Origin: Streptomyces sp. ISL-10
GTDB lineage: Bacteria; Actinomycetota; Actinomycetes; Streptomycetales; Streptomycetaceae
NCBI RefSeq assembly: GCF_018614575.1
Contig: NZ_JAGGOJ010000003.1
Span: 744,001 to 808,000, forward strand
DNA: 64,000 bases
Direction: 5' to 3'
In this document: positions 1 to 7,626 of the stretch, piece after piece
How the letters are laid out: each line of letters begins with the position of its first letter
Numbering within the stretch: the stretch's first letter is position 1
The notes under the pieces: model-generated
Databases searched by the model: none
What the model saw: only the letters and a program-made list of their open reading frames with translations
What the model was told of the DNA's origin: nothing
Position numbers and translations under genes: made by a program

Positions 1-1
1 C

Positions 2-220
2 CGGCTGCTGCCCATGCTCGACCGCCGCAGCGGCGCCTGCGTCGCCGCCATGGCCGGCATCTACCGCCGGCTGCTCGACCGCATCGAGCGCGACCCCGAT
101 GGGGTGCTGCGCGGCCGGGTCTCCCTGCCGGGTCGCGAGAAGGCCTACGTCGCGGTCCGCGGCCTCTCGGGCCTCGACGCCCGCACCATCGGCCGCCGCA
201 CCCTGGGAGGACGCGCGTGA
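2..220 (+). CDS. hpnD: Presqualene diphosphate synthase HpnD, C-terminal end
   Basis: This is the last 72 codons of a gene that begins before the window. The visible tail, with the stretch ACVAAMAGIYRRLLDRIE, fits the C-terminal helix of the HpnD branch of squalene/phytoene synthases. HpnD condenses two farnesyl diphosphates into presqualene diphosphate for hopanoid synthesis. The catalytic Asp-rich motifs lie outside the window. The call therefore rests on the tail plus the downstream hpnE and shc genes. The stop codon overlaps the next start as TGATG, so the two genes are probably translationally coupled. Confidence 0.8.
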   Translation, partial: RLLPMLDRRSGACVAAMAGIYRRLLDRIERDPDGVLRGRVSLPGREKAYVAVRGLSGLDARTIGRRTLGGRA

Positions 221-798
221 TGCGGACCGCTGCCCGCACCACGCGCGGCCCCGCCCTGTGCCCGCCGCGGCCGCCCGCCGGGCCGACGGCCCACCCGCAG
301 GTCGCACGCGCCCGCGCGGCGATGCCCGGGCCCGTCACGCGGGCGATGGAGCCGGGCGGGCTGTGGCCGCAGAGGCCGTGCGCGGGTCGCCGGGTCAGGG
401 GTGGCGTGCCGCTCGGGCCGGTGCGCGCCCGCGTGGGGGTACCGCAGGTCGGACGCGTGCTGGGCATCCAGCTGCCCGGTCCCGCGGCGGAGCCCGGCGG
501 GTCGCGGCCGCAGCGACTGCGCACGCTTCGCTCGCTCACAGGTGGCGCGCCGCTCGGGACGGTGCGCCCCCCGGCGACGGAGCCGCAGGCCGTGCCCGGG
601 TCCCACGTGCCCGCGCGCGTGGTGGAGCCGGGCGGGCGGCCGCGCACAGCGGGGGCGGCCGCCCGCCCCGGCGGAGCGCGTCACCGCGTGGCCGAGCCCG
701 GAGGGGCGCCGTCTACCCGGATGCGCCGAGCCGCCTCCCGCGCGGTGACGGACGCGGGAGGCATGTCCGTGGCGCGCCCGAGGAGGGAGAGCCGATGA
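220..798 (+). CDS. Small repeat-rich protein of unknown function between hpnD and hpnE
   Basis: A 192-residue reading frame that I do not recognise as a family. Its start overlaps the hpnD stop (TGATG) and its stop overlaps the hpnE start (ATGA), as expected for a coupled operon gene. Third codon positions are almost all G or C over the whole length, like the neighbours. The protein is rich in Pro, Gly, Arg and Ala and has no evident membrane helix or signal peptide. It carries degenerate copies of an EPGG-containing unit near residues 43, 90, 135 and 158. The first two extend to a shared pattern: EPGG, then PQR, then GG-x-PLG-x-VR. Function is unknown. A translated but low-complexity filler is possible. 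Short poorly conserved ORFs do occur at this place in other Streptomyces hopanoid operons. Confidence 0.55.
   Translation: MRTAARTTRGPALCPPRPPAGPTAHPQVARARAAMPGPVTRAMEPGGLWPQRPCAGRRVRGGVPLGPVRARVGVPQVGRVLGIQLPGPAAEPGGSRPQRLRTLRSLTGGAPLGTVRPPATEPQAVPGSHVPARVVEPGGRPRTAGAAARPGGARHRVAEPGGAPSTRMRRAASRAVTDAGGMSVARPRRESR
346..705 (+). repeat. Degenerate in-frame tandem repeat (EPGG units)
   Basis: Units begin at about 346, 487, 622 and 691. The first two are 141 bases apart and align over about 80 bases (GAGCC-GGCGG, then GGCCGCAG, then CCGCTCGGG-CGGTGCG). The later units keep only the GAGCC-GG-GGG core. Spacings are multiples of three, so the repeats stay in the reading frame of the small ORF. Confidence 0.55.
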
Positions 799-2180
799 CG
801 GGCGACGACCCCCTCGCCCCGCACGCCGTGGTCGTCGGCGGCGGAATCGCCGGCGTCACCGCCGCGCTGGAACTCGCCGACGCCGGACTCGAGGTCACCC
901 TCCTGGAGGGACGGCCGCGTCTCGGCGGACTCGCGTTCTCCTTCCGCCGCGGCGACCTCACCGTCGACAACGGCCAGCACGTATACCTGCGCTGCTGCAC
1001 CGCCTACCGCTGGTTCCTCGACCGGATCGACGCCGCCGGCCTCGCGCCCGTACAGGACCGGCTGGACGTGCCCGTGCTGGACGTGGCGGCCCCCGGAGGG
1101 CCGCGGCTCGGCCGGCTGCGGCGCACCGCGCTGCCCGTGCCGCTGCACCTCGCGGGCGGCCTCGCCGCCTACCCGCACCTCTCGCTCGCCGAGCGCGCCG
1201 GTGTCGCACGCGCCGCGATGGCCCTGAACAGGATCGATCCGGCCGACCCCGCGCTGGACGGCATCGACTTCGCCACCTGGCTCGGCCGCCACGGCCAGTC
1301 CCCGCGCGCCGTCGCCGCCCTGTGGGACCTCGTCGGCGTGGCCACGCTCAACGCCCGTGCGCCCCACGCCTCCATGGCGCTCGCCGCCATGGTCTTCAGG
1401 ACGGGACTGCTCTCCGAGCCCGGAGCCGCCGACATCGGCTGGGCGCGCGTCCCCCTCGGCGAACTGCACGACACCCTCGCCCGCAAGGCTCTCGACTCGG
1501 CAGGCGTACGCACCGAACTGTCCACCCGAGTACGGGGGATCACCCGCGCCGAAGGCGGACGCTGGCAGGTGTCGGCCGGCGGCGAGACGCTCCACGCCGA
1601 CGCGGTCGTCCTCGCCGTGGCGCAGCGCGAGGCCCATGCGCTGCTGCCGGAGGGGGCGATGGAGGACCGCGACCGGCTGCTGGACATCGGTACCGCACCC
1701 ATCCTCAACGTCCATGTCCTGTACGACCGCAAGGTGCTGCGCCGCCCGTTCTTCGCCGCACTAGGCACGCCCGTCCAGTGGGTCTTCGACCGCACCGAGG
1801 CCTCCGGATTCTCGGGCGGCCAGTACCTGGCCCTGTCCCAGTCTGCCGCCGAGGACGAGATCGACGACCCGGTCGCCGTTCTGCGCGCACGGTATCTGCC
1901 GGAACTGCAGCGGCTGTTGCCCGCGGCCCGCGGCGCACGGGTACACGATTTCTTCGTCACCCGGGAGCGGACGGCGACTTTCGCCCCCGCTCCCGGCGTC
2001 GGCCGTCTGCGGCCGGGTGCGCGAACGTGCGCCCCCGGCCTGTACCTTGCTGGCGCGTGGACTGCCACCGGCTGGCCCGCGACCATGGAGGGCGCCGTGC
2101 GCAGCGGGTTCAGTGCCGCCGGTGCTGCGCTCTTCGCGCTCGGCCGCCGCCATGAACATCCGCTCAAGGAGGCGGCGTGA
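795..2180 (+). CDS. hpnE: Squalene-forming flavin oxidoreductase HpnE
   Basis: A 461-residue FAD-dependent amine oxidase/phytoene desaturase-like protein. The dinucleotide-binding fold is at the N terminus (VVVGGGIAGVTAALE, about residues 12-26, followed by the acidic end of strand 2 at LLEGR). The C-terminal FAD segment includes GLYLAGAWTATGWPATMEGA. In hopanoid bacteria HpnC, HpnD and HpnE make squalene from farnesyl diphosphate, with HpnE reducing hydroxysqualene. The ATG at 795 is preceded by GGAGGGAGA and starts the Rossmann fold directly. The same frame is open further upstream, but that part lacks similarity to the family. The stop overlaps the next GTG start (GTGA). Confidence 0.93.
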   Translation: MTGDDPLAPHAVVVGGGIAGVTAALELADAGLEVTLLEGRPRLGGLAFSFRRGDLTVDNGQHVYLRCCTAYRWFLDRIDAAGLAPVQDRLDVPVLDVAAPGGPRLGRLRRTALPVPLHLAGGLAAYPHLSLAERAGVARAAMALNRIDPADPALDGIDFATWLGRHGQSPRAVAALWDLVGVATLNARAPHASMALAAMVFRTGLLSEPGAADIGWARVPLGELHDTLARKALDSAGVRTELSTRVRGITRAEGGRWQVSAGGETLHADAVVLAVAQREAHALLPEGAMEDRDRLLDIGTAPILNVHVLYDRKVLRRPFFAALGTPVQWVFDRTEASGFSGGQYLALSQSAAEDEIDDPVAVLRARYLPELQRLLPAARGARVHDFFVTRERTATFAPAPGVGRLRPGARTCAPGLYLAGAWTATGWPATMEGAVRSGFSAAGAALFALGRRHEHPLKEAA

Positions 2181-3304
2181 GCACCAGTACTGGAACCAGA
2201 GGAGTAAGCGTGCCGACAGTGCCCTCGGCGAACCCGGCTGAAGACACCGCACAGACCGCCAGGACCGCGCACGACACGGACATCGCCGCGCTGCTGGAGC
2301 GCGGTCGCACCCTGTCCACGCCCGTGCTGCGCGCGGCCGTGAACCGGCTCGCCCCGCCCATGGACACCGTGGCCGCCTACCACTTCGGCTGGATCGACGC
2401 CGAGGGCCGCCCCTCGGACGGCGACGGCGGCAAGGCGGTGCGCCCCGCGCTCGCGCTGCTGTCCGCGGAGGCGGCCGGCGCGGCGCCGGAGGTCGGGATC
2501 CCCGGCGCTGTCGCGGTCGAGCTCGTGCACAACTTCTCGCTCCTGCACGACGACCTGATGGACGGCGACGAGCAGCGCAGGCACCGCGACACGGTGTGGA
2601 AGGTGCACGGCCCCGCACAGGCCATCCTCGTGGGCGACGCCCTCTTCGCCCTGGCCAATGAACTCCTGCTGGAGATGGGCACGGTGGAGGCGGGCCGCGC
2701 CACCCGCCGCCTGACCACCGCGACGCGCAAGCTCATCGACGGCCAGGCCCAGGACATCTCCTACGAGCACCGCGAGCGGGTCACCGTCGAGGAGTGCCTG
2801 GAGATGGAGGGCAACAAGACCGGCGCACTGCTGGCCTGCGCCGTCTCCATCGGCGCCGTTCTCGGCGGGGCCGACGACCGTACCGCCGACACCCTGGAGG
2901 CGTACGGCTACCACCTCGGCCTGGCCTTCCAGGCGGTGGATGATCTGCTCGGCATCTGGGGCGACCCCGTCGCCACCGGAAAGCAGACCTGGAGCGACCT
3001 GCGCCAGCGCAAGAAGTCCCTGCCGGTCGTCGCCGCGCTCGCCGCCGGCGGCCCGGCCTCGCAGCGCCTCGGCACACTGCTGGCGGCCGACGCCAAGAGC
3101 AACGACTTCGACAGCTTCTCCGAGGAGGAGTTCGCCATCAGGGCGGCCCTGATCGAGGAGGCGGGCGGCCGTGAGTGGACCTCCCAGGAGGCCCGCCGCC
3201 AGCACGGAACCGCGATCGAGGCCCTCGACGGTGTGGACATGCCGGAAACGGTTCGGGCGCAGCTCGTCGCGCTCGCGGACTTCGTCGTCGTACGAAAGAG
3301 ATGA
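2177..3304 (+). CDS. Polyprenyl (farnesyl-type) diphosphate synthase
   Basis: A 375-residue trans-isoprenyl diphosphate synthase. The first Asp-rich motif DDLMD is at residues 125-129 and the second, DDLLGIWGD, at 255-263. These bind the magnesium ions that activate the allylic diphosphate. In a hopanoid operon the likely product is farnesyl diphosphate, the squalene precursor. The GTG at 2177 overlaps the hpnE stop and has AAGGAGG four bases upstream. A second GTG at 2210, also behind a good GGAG, is a possible start that would remove 11 residues outside the catalytic fold. Chain length cannot be settled from sequence alone. Confidence 0.9.
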   Translation: MSTSTGTRGVSVPTVPSANPAEDTAQTARTAHDTDIAALLERGRTLSTPVLRAAVNRLAPPMDTVAAYHFGWIDAEGRPSDGDGGKAVRPALALLSAEAAGAAPEVGIPGAVAVELVHNFSLLHDDLMDGDEQRRHRDTVWKVHGPAQAILVGDALFALANELLLEMGTVEAGRATRRLTTATRKLIDGQAQDISYEHRERVTVEECLEMEGNKTGALLACAVSIGAVLGGADDRTADTLEAYGYHLGLAFQAVDDLLGIWGDPVATGKQTWSDLRQRKKSLPVVAALAAGGPASQRLGTLLAADAKSNDFDSFSEEEFAIRAALIEEAGGREWTSQEARRQHGTAIEALDGVDMPETVRAQLVALADFVVVRKR

Positions 3305-3361
3305 TCACCATCACACGCCGCACCGGGCGGAGTATCAGCCGCACCATATGAAGCGCGTCGC

Positions 3362-3389
3362 CGGCCGGTGACCTCACAGTCACCGGCCG
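3362..3389 (+). other. Strong hairpin between polyprenyl synthase gene and shc
   Basis: CGGCCGGTGAC and its exact complement GTCACCGGCCG face each other across a 6-base loop (CTCACA). There is no T-run after it and shc starts only about 50 bases downstream. It may therefore be an attenuator, an RNA-processing or stability element, or a weak terminator inside the operon. Confidence 0.5.
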
Positions 3390-3437
3390 ACGTCAGACCC
3401 CAGCTCAGCAGAGAACCACTGCAACGAAGGGGAAGCC

Positions 3438-5468
3438 ATGACAGCGACGACCGACGGAAGCGGCCGACCCCTGCGGGCCTCCGCCGCCACTGCCGTCAGC
3501 ACCACCGACACCACTGCCACCACTGCCGCGGGAGCCAAGAGCGCGGCCGACGTTCGCGAGGCCGCCGGGAAAGCCGTGGAACGGGCGGTCGACCATCTGC
3601 TCAAACGCCAGGACGCCCAGGGCTGGTGGAAGGGCGATCTCGAGACCAATGTGACGATGGACGCGGAGGACCTGCTGCTGCGGCAGTTCCTCGGCATCCA
3701 GGACGAGCGGACCACTGCGGCATCCGCCCGCTTCGTACGCGGCCGGCAGCGCGAGGACGGCACCTGGGCCACTTTCCACGGCGGTCCCGGCGAGCTGTCC
3801 ACCACCATCGAGGCGTACGTCGCCCTGCGCCTGGCCGGGGACCGTCCCGACGACCCGCACATGCAGCGCGCGGCGGCCTGGATCCGCGGCCAGGGCGGCA
3901 TCGCCGCCGCCCGCGTCTTCACCAGGATCTGGCTCGCGCTGTTCGGCTGGTGGAAGTGGGAGGACCTGCCCGAACTCCCGCCGGAACTGATCTTCCTGCC
4001 GAAGTGGTTCCCGCTGAACATCTACGACTTCGGCCAATGGGCACGGCAGACCGTCGTCCCGCTCACCGTCGTCTCCGCCAAGCGGCCCGTGCGTCCGGCG
4101 CCGTTCGCGCTGGACGAGCTGCACACCGACCCCGACAACCCCAAGCCGGCCAAAGCGCTTGCCCCCGCGTCGAGTTGGGACGGTTTCTTCCAGCGCGCCG
4201 ACAAGGCCCTGCACCTCTACCACAAGGTCGCGCCGCGCCGTCTGCGCCGTACCGCCATGAACAGCGCGGCCCGCTGGATCATCGAGCGGCAGGAGAACGA
4301 CGGCTGCTGGGGCGGCATCCAGCCGCCCGCCGTGTACTCCGTGATCGCGCTGTACCTGCTCGGCTACGACCTCCAACACCCGGTGATGCGGGCCGGCCTG
4401 GAGTCGCTGGACCGGTTCGCCGTCTGGCACGAGGAGGACGGGGTGGCCGTCCGCATGATCGAGGCGTGCCAGTCGCCCGTGTGGGACACCTGTCTCGCCA
4501 CCATCGCGCTGGCCGACGCGGGCCTGCCCGCCGACCATCCGGCGCTGGTCAAGGCCGCCGACTGGATGCTCAGCGAGCAGGTCGTGCGGCCCGGCGACTG
4601 GGCCGTGCGCAGGCCCGGACTCACGCCCGGCGGCTGGGCGTTCGAGTTCCACAACGACAACTACCCCGACATCGACGACACCGCCGAGGTGATCCTCGCC
4701 CTGCGCAGGGCCGGTCACCCCGATCAGGAGCGCCTGGAGGCGGCCGTCCAGCGCGGCGCCCGCTGGACCCTCGGCATGCAGTCCCGCAACGGCGCCTGGG
4801 GCGCGTTCGACGCCGACAACACCAGCGCGTTCCCCAACCGGCTGCCCTTCTGCGATTTCGGCGAGGTGATCGACCCGCCGTCCGCGGACGTCACCGCGCA
4901 CGTCGTGGAGATGCTGGCGTACGAGGGCAAGGCCGGCCACCCGCGGACCCGCCGTGCCATCGAATGGCTGCTCGCCGAACAGGAGCAGAACGGTGCCTGG
5001 TTCGGCCGCTGGGGCGTCAACTACCTCTACGGAACAGGGTCCGTAGTCCCCGCGCTGACCGCCGCAGGACTGCCCGTGTCCCACCCGGCCGTCCGCCGGG
5101 CTGTCTCTTGGCTCGAGTCCGTGCAGAACGAGGACGGCGGCTGGGGCGAGGACCTGAGGTCCTACCGGGAGGAGAAGTGGATCGGACACGGCCCCTCCAC
5201 CGCCTCCCAGACCGCCTGGGCGCTGCTCGCGCTGATTGCGGCGGGGGAGCAGGAGGGCAGGGCCGTCCAGCGGGGCATCGCCTGGCTCGCCGGCACCCAG
5301 CGCCCGGACGGCTCCTGGGACGAGCCGCAGTTCACGGGCACCGGCTTCCCGTGGGACTTCTCCATCAACTACCACCTCTACCGGCAGGTCTTCCCGCTCA
5401 CCGCGCTGGGCCGCTTCGTGCACGGCGAACCGCTCGCCGCCCGCGCGCACGCTCGCAAGGGGGGCTGA
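3438..5468 (+). CDS. shc: Squalene-hopene cyclase
   Basis: A 676-residue type II triterpene cyclase, the length expected for the family. The catalytic acid motif DIDDTA (DXDDTA) is at residues 411-416. Several QW repeats are visible (for example Q-DAQGWW near the N terminus, GAWGAFD, EDGGWGED, DGSWDEPQ). The enzyme cyclises squalene to hopene/hopanol and is a monotopic membrane protein. The N-terminal 40 residues are rich in Ala and Thr and precede the conserved fold. The start ATG has GAAGGGGAAG upstream. It lies 133 bases after the polyprenyl synthase gene, with a hairpin between, and its stop overlaps the next start (TGATG). Confidence 0.97.
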   Translation: MTATTDGSGRPLRASAATAVSTTDTTATTAAGAKSAADVREAAGKAVERAVDHLLKRQDAQGWWKGDLETNVTMDAEDLLLRQFLGIQDERTTAASARFVRGRQREDGTWATFHGGPGELSTTIEAYVALRLAGDRPDDPHMQRAAAWIRGQGGIAAARVFTRIWLALFGWWKWEDLPELPPELIFLPKWFPLNIYDFGQWARQTVVPLTVVSAKRPVRPAPFALDELHTDPDNPKPAKALAPASSWDGFFQRADKALHLYHKVAPRRLRRTAMNSAARWIIERQENDGCWGGIQPPAVYSVIALYLLGYDLQHPVMRAGLESLDRFAVWHEEDGVAVRMIEACQSPVWDTCLATIALADAGLPADHPALVKAADWMLSEQVVRPGDWAVRRPGLTPGGWAFEFHNDNYPDIDDTAEVILALRRAGHPDQERLEAAVQRGARWTLGMQSRNGAWGAFDADNTSAFPNRLPFCDFGEVIDPPSADVTAHVVEMLAYEGKAGHPRTRRAIEWLLAEQEQNGAWFGRWGVNYLYGTGSVVPALTAAGLPVSHPAVRRAVSWLESVQNEDGGWGEDLRSYREEKWIGHGPSTASQTAWALLALIAAGEQEGRAVQRGIAWLAGTQRPDGSWDEPQFTGTGFPWDFSINYHLYRQVFPLTALGRFVHGEPLAARAHARKGG

Positions 5469-6133
5469 TGGGCCGTCCCCCGGAGCCGTCCGGCTCCGCT
5501 GCCCGGCTGCTCGTCGCCTGTGCGCTCGGCATCGAGAAGGCCGCCCTGCGCAGCGGTGTCCGCGCCCTCGACCAGGAGGGCCGGACCGGCGAGGTCACGG
5601 TGCTGCGCACCGGGATGGGGCCGGTCAACGCGGCACGGGCCGTGCTCGCCGCCTGCGCGAGCGGCCCGCTGCGCGAAGCCGCCGTCGTCGCCTCCGGCTT
5701 CTGCGCGGGGCTGGCTCCGGGCATGCACCCGGGTGACCTCGTCGTCGCGGACGAGACACGCATCGACGAGGTCACCACCGCGTGCACCGGTTCCCAGCTG
5801 CTGCGCAGGGCGGTGGCCAGGGCCGTACCGGGGCGCACCGTGCACGGGGGCCTGCTGACGGGCGCCGACCACGTGGTGCGGGGGCCCGAGCGGGCCAGGC
5901 TGGAGGCGACCGGCGCGATCGCCGTCGACATGGAGTCGGCGGTCACCCTGAGCAGCGCGTTGCGCGCCGGTCCCCGTCCGGTTGCGGCCGTCCGGGTGGT
6001 CGTGGACGCTCCGGAGCACGAACTGGTCCGAATCGGCACGGTACGCGGTGGAATATCAGCTTTCCGTGTTCTGCGTGCCGTCCTTCCCGCTTTCTATGAA
6101 TGGCACCGTTCTTTGCTGCTCCCCAGGAGGTGA
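5468..6133 (+). CDS. hpnG: Hopanoid nucleosidase/phosphorylase HpnG
   Basis: A 221-residue protein of the purine nucleoside phosphorylase/MTA-SAH nucleosidase family. Visible hallmarks are the early Gly-rich GMGPVNAARAV segment, GFCAGLAPGMHPGDLVVAD, and the VDMESA motif near residue 157, which normally contacts the ribose. In hopanoid clusters HpnG removes adenine from adenosylhopane to give ribosylhopane (or its phosphate). The ATG overlaps the shc stop. The gene continues to TGA at 6133, just before hpnH. Confidence 0.9.
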   Translation: MGRPPEPSGSAARLLVACALGIEKAALRSGVRALDQEGRTGEVTVLRTGMGPVNAARAVLAACASGPLREAAVVASGFCAGLAPGMHPGDLVVADETRIDEVTTACTGSQLLRRAVARAVPGRTVHGGLLTGADHVVRGPERARLEATGAIAVDMESAVTLSSALRAGPRPVAAVRVVVDAPEHELVRIGTVRGGISAFRVLRAVLPAFYEWHRSLLLPRR

Positions 6134-6138
6134 GCCAG

Positions 6139-7158
6139 ATGGCCATGCCGCTCCGCCAGACCATCAGGGTCGGGACCTATCTCTTCGAACAGAAGCTTCG
6201 CGGGCGTGAGAAGTTCCCGCTGATCGTGGAGCTCGAACCACTGTTCGCCTGCAATCTCGCGTGCGAGGGGTGCGGGAAGATCCAGCACCCCGCCGGCGTG
6301 CTCAAGCAGCGGATGCCGGTGGCGCAGGCCGTCGGGGCGGTGTTGGAGTCCGGGGCGCCGATGGTCTCGATCGCCGGCGGCGAGCCACTGATGCATCCCC
6401 AGATTCATGAAATCGTCCGCCAGTTGGTGAGCAAGAAGAAGTACGTCTTCCTGTGCACCAATGCGCTGCTGCTGCGCAAGAAGATCGAGAACTTCACGCC
6501 GTCCCCGTACTTCGCCTTCGCCGTGCACATCGACGGACTGCGTGAGCGGCACGACGAGTCGGTTGCCAAGGAGGGCGTCTTCGACGAGGCCGTGGAGGCG
6601 ATCAAGGAGGCCAAGCGCCGCGGCTTCCGGGTCACCACCAACTCGACCTTCTTCAACACCGACACACCCCAGACCGTCATCGAGGTCCTCAACTACCTCA
6701 ACGACGACCTCAAGGTCGACGAGTTGATGATCTCGCCCGCCTACGCCTACGAGAAGGCTCCCGATCAGGAGCACTTCCTCGGCGTGGAACAGACCCGCGA
6801 GCTGTTCAGGAAGGCGTTCGCGGGCGGCAACCGGCGGCGCTGGCGGCTCAACCACTCTCCGCTCTTCCTCGACTTCCTCGAAGGCAAGGCCGACTTCCCC
6901 TGCACGGCCTGGGCCATCCCCAACTACTCGCTCTTCGGCTGGCAGCGTCCCTGCTACCTGATGAGCGACGGCTACGTCCCCACCTACCGCGAGCTCATCG
7001 AGGAGACCGACTGGAGCAAGTACGGCCGCGGCAAGGACCCGCGCTGCGCCAACTGCATGGCGCACTGCGGCTACGAACCGACCGCCGTGCTCGCCACCAT
7101 GGGCTCGCTCAAGGAGTCCCTGCGCGCGGCCCGCGAGACGGTCAGCGGCAGCCGGTGA
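6139..7158 (+). CDS. hpnH: Adenosylhopane synthase HpnH, radical SAM enzyme
   Basis: A 339-residue radical SAM protein. The [4Fe-4S] cysteines are in CNLACEGC (C38, C42, C45), followed by the GGEP motif (SIAGGEPLM). A C-terminal Cys-rich patch (DPRCANCMAHCGYEP) fits HpnH. The enzyme joins a 5-deoxyadenosyl group to diploptene, giving adenosylhopane, the first step of side-chain elongation. The ATG at 6139 has a perfect AGGAGG eight bases upstream. A further in-frame ATG at 6100 overlaps hpnG and adds residues foreign to the family, so I reject it. Confidence 0.96.
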   Translation: MAMPLRQTIRVGTYLFEQKLRGREKFPLIVELEPLFACNLACEGCGKIQHPAGVLKQRMPVAQAVGAVLESGAPMVSIAGGEPLMHPQIHEIVRQLVSKKKYVFLCTNALLLRKKIENFTPSPYFAFAVHIDGLRERHDESVAKEGVFDEAVEAIKEAKRRGFRVTTNSTFFNTDTPQTVIEVLNYLNDDLKVDELMISPAYAYEKAPDQEHFLGVEQTRELFRKAFAGGNRRRWRLNHSPLFLDFLEGKADFPCTAWAIPNYSLFGWQRPCYLMSDGYVPTYRELIEETDWSKYGRGKDPRCANCMAHCGYEPTAVLATMGSLKESLRAARETVSGSR

Positions 7159-7242
7159 CCTGACGGTGGCGACGCGCGGGCGGACCCGCCCGGGGGCCCG
7201 TCGTCCGCCGCCGAGTCGTTCTGCATGCGAAGGGGGCTGGAC

Positions 7243-7623
7243 ATGACGCTTCTCGAACCCATCCGGGGGCCGCGGGACCTGAAGGCGCTGACCCGGCCCG
7301 AGCCCGGCCGACTCACGGCGGAGATCCGTCAGTTCCCGATCCATGCGGTGGCCCGAACCGGCGGGCACCTCGGTCCCAACCCGGGCGTGGTCGAGCTCAC
7401 CATCGCGCTCCACCGGGTCTTTGCAGCCCCGACCGTGGTCACCTCGCCACGGAGCCGGCGGCCGAGGCGATCGGGTCGACGGGACGGATCGGCCGGACGG
7501 ACGTCCTGCACCGGGACGAGGCCGCCGCTCGCGGCGCGGCACCGCATGGTCGCCGTCGTTACGGACAACAGCCGCGGCGGCGCCCAGGACCGGCCCGCCA
7601 CGGGCCCAGGCAAGGAGGACTGA
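7243..7623 (+). pseudogene. dxs: Internally deleted dxs remnant
   Basis: The first 55 or so residues match the start of 1-deoxy-D-xylulose-5-phosphate synthase ([14 protein letters not shown], then [20 protein letters not shown]). Similarity then stops at FAAP. About 35 residues later the frame ends with [14 protein letters not shown], which resembles the C-terminal transketolase-type strand (VVVEDN-R-GG) of the same enzyme. Intact DXS is above 600 residues; this frame has 126. The thiamine-binding and catalytic parts are gone, so this is a deletion relic that kept its RBS (AAGGGGG) and its place before hpnO. The ispG gene that usually sits between hpnH and dxs in Streptomyces is absent: only 84 bases separate hpnH from this frame. 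Confidence 0.8.
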
Positions 7624-7626
7624 GCG

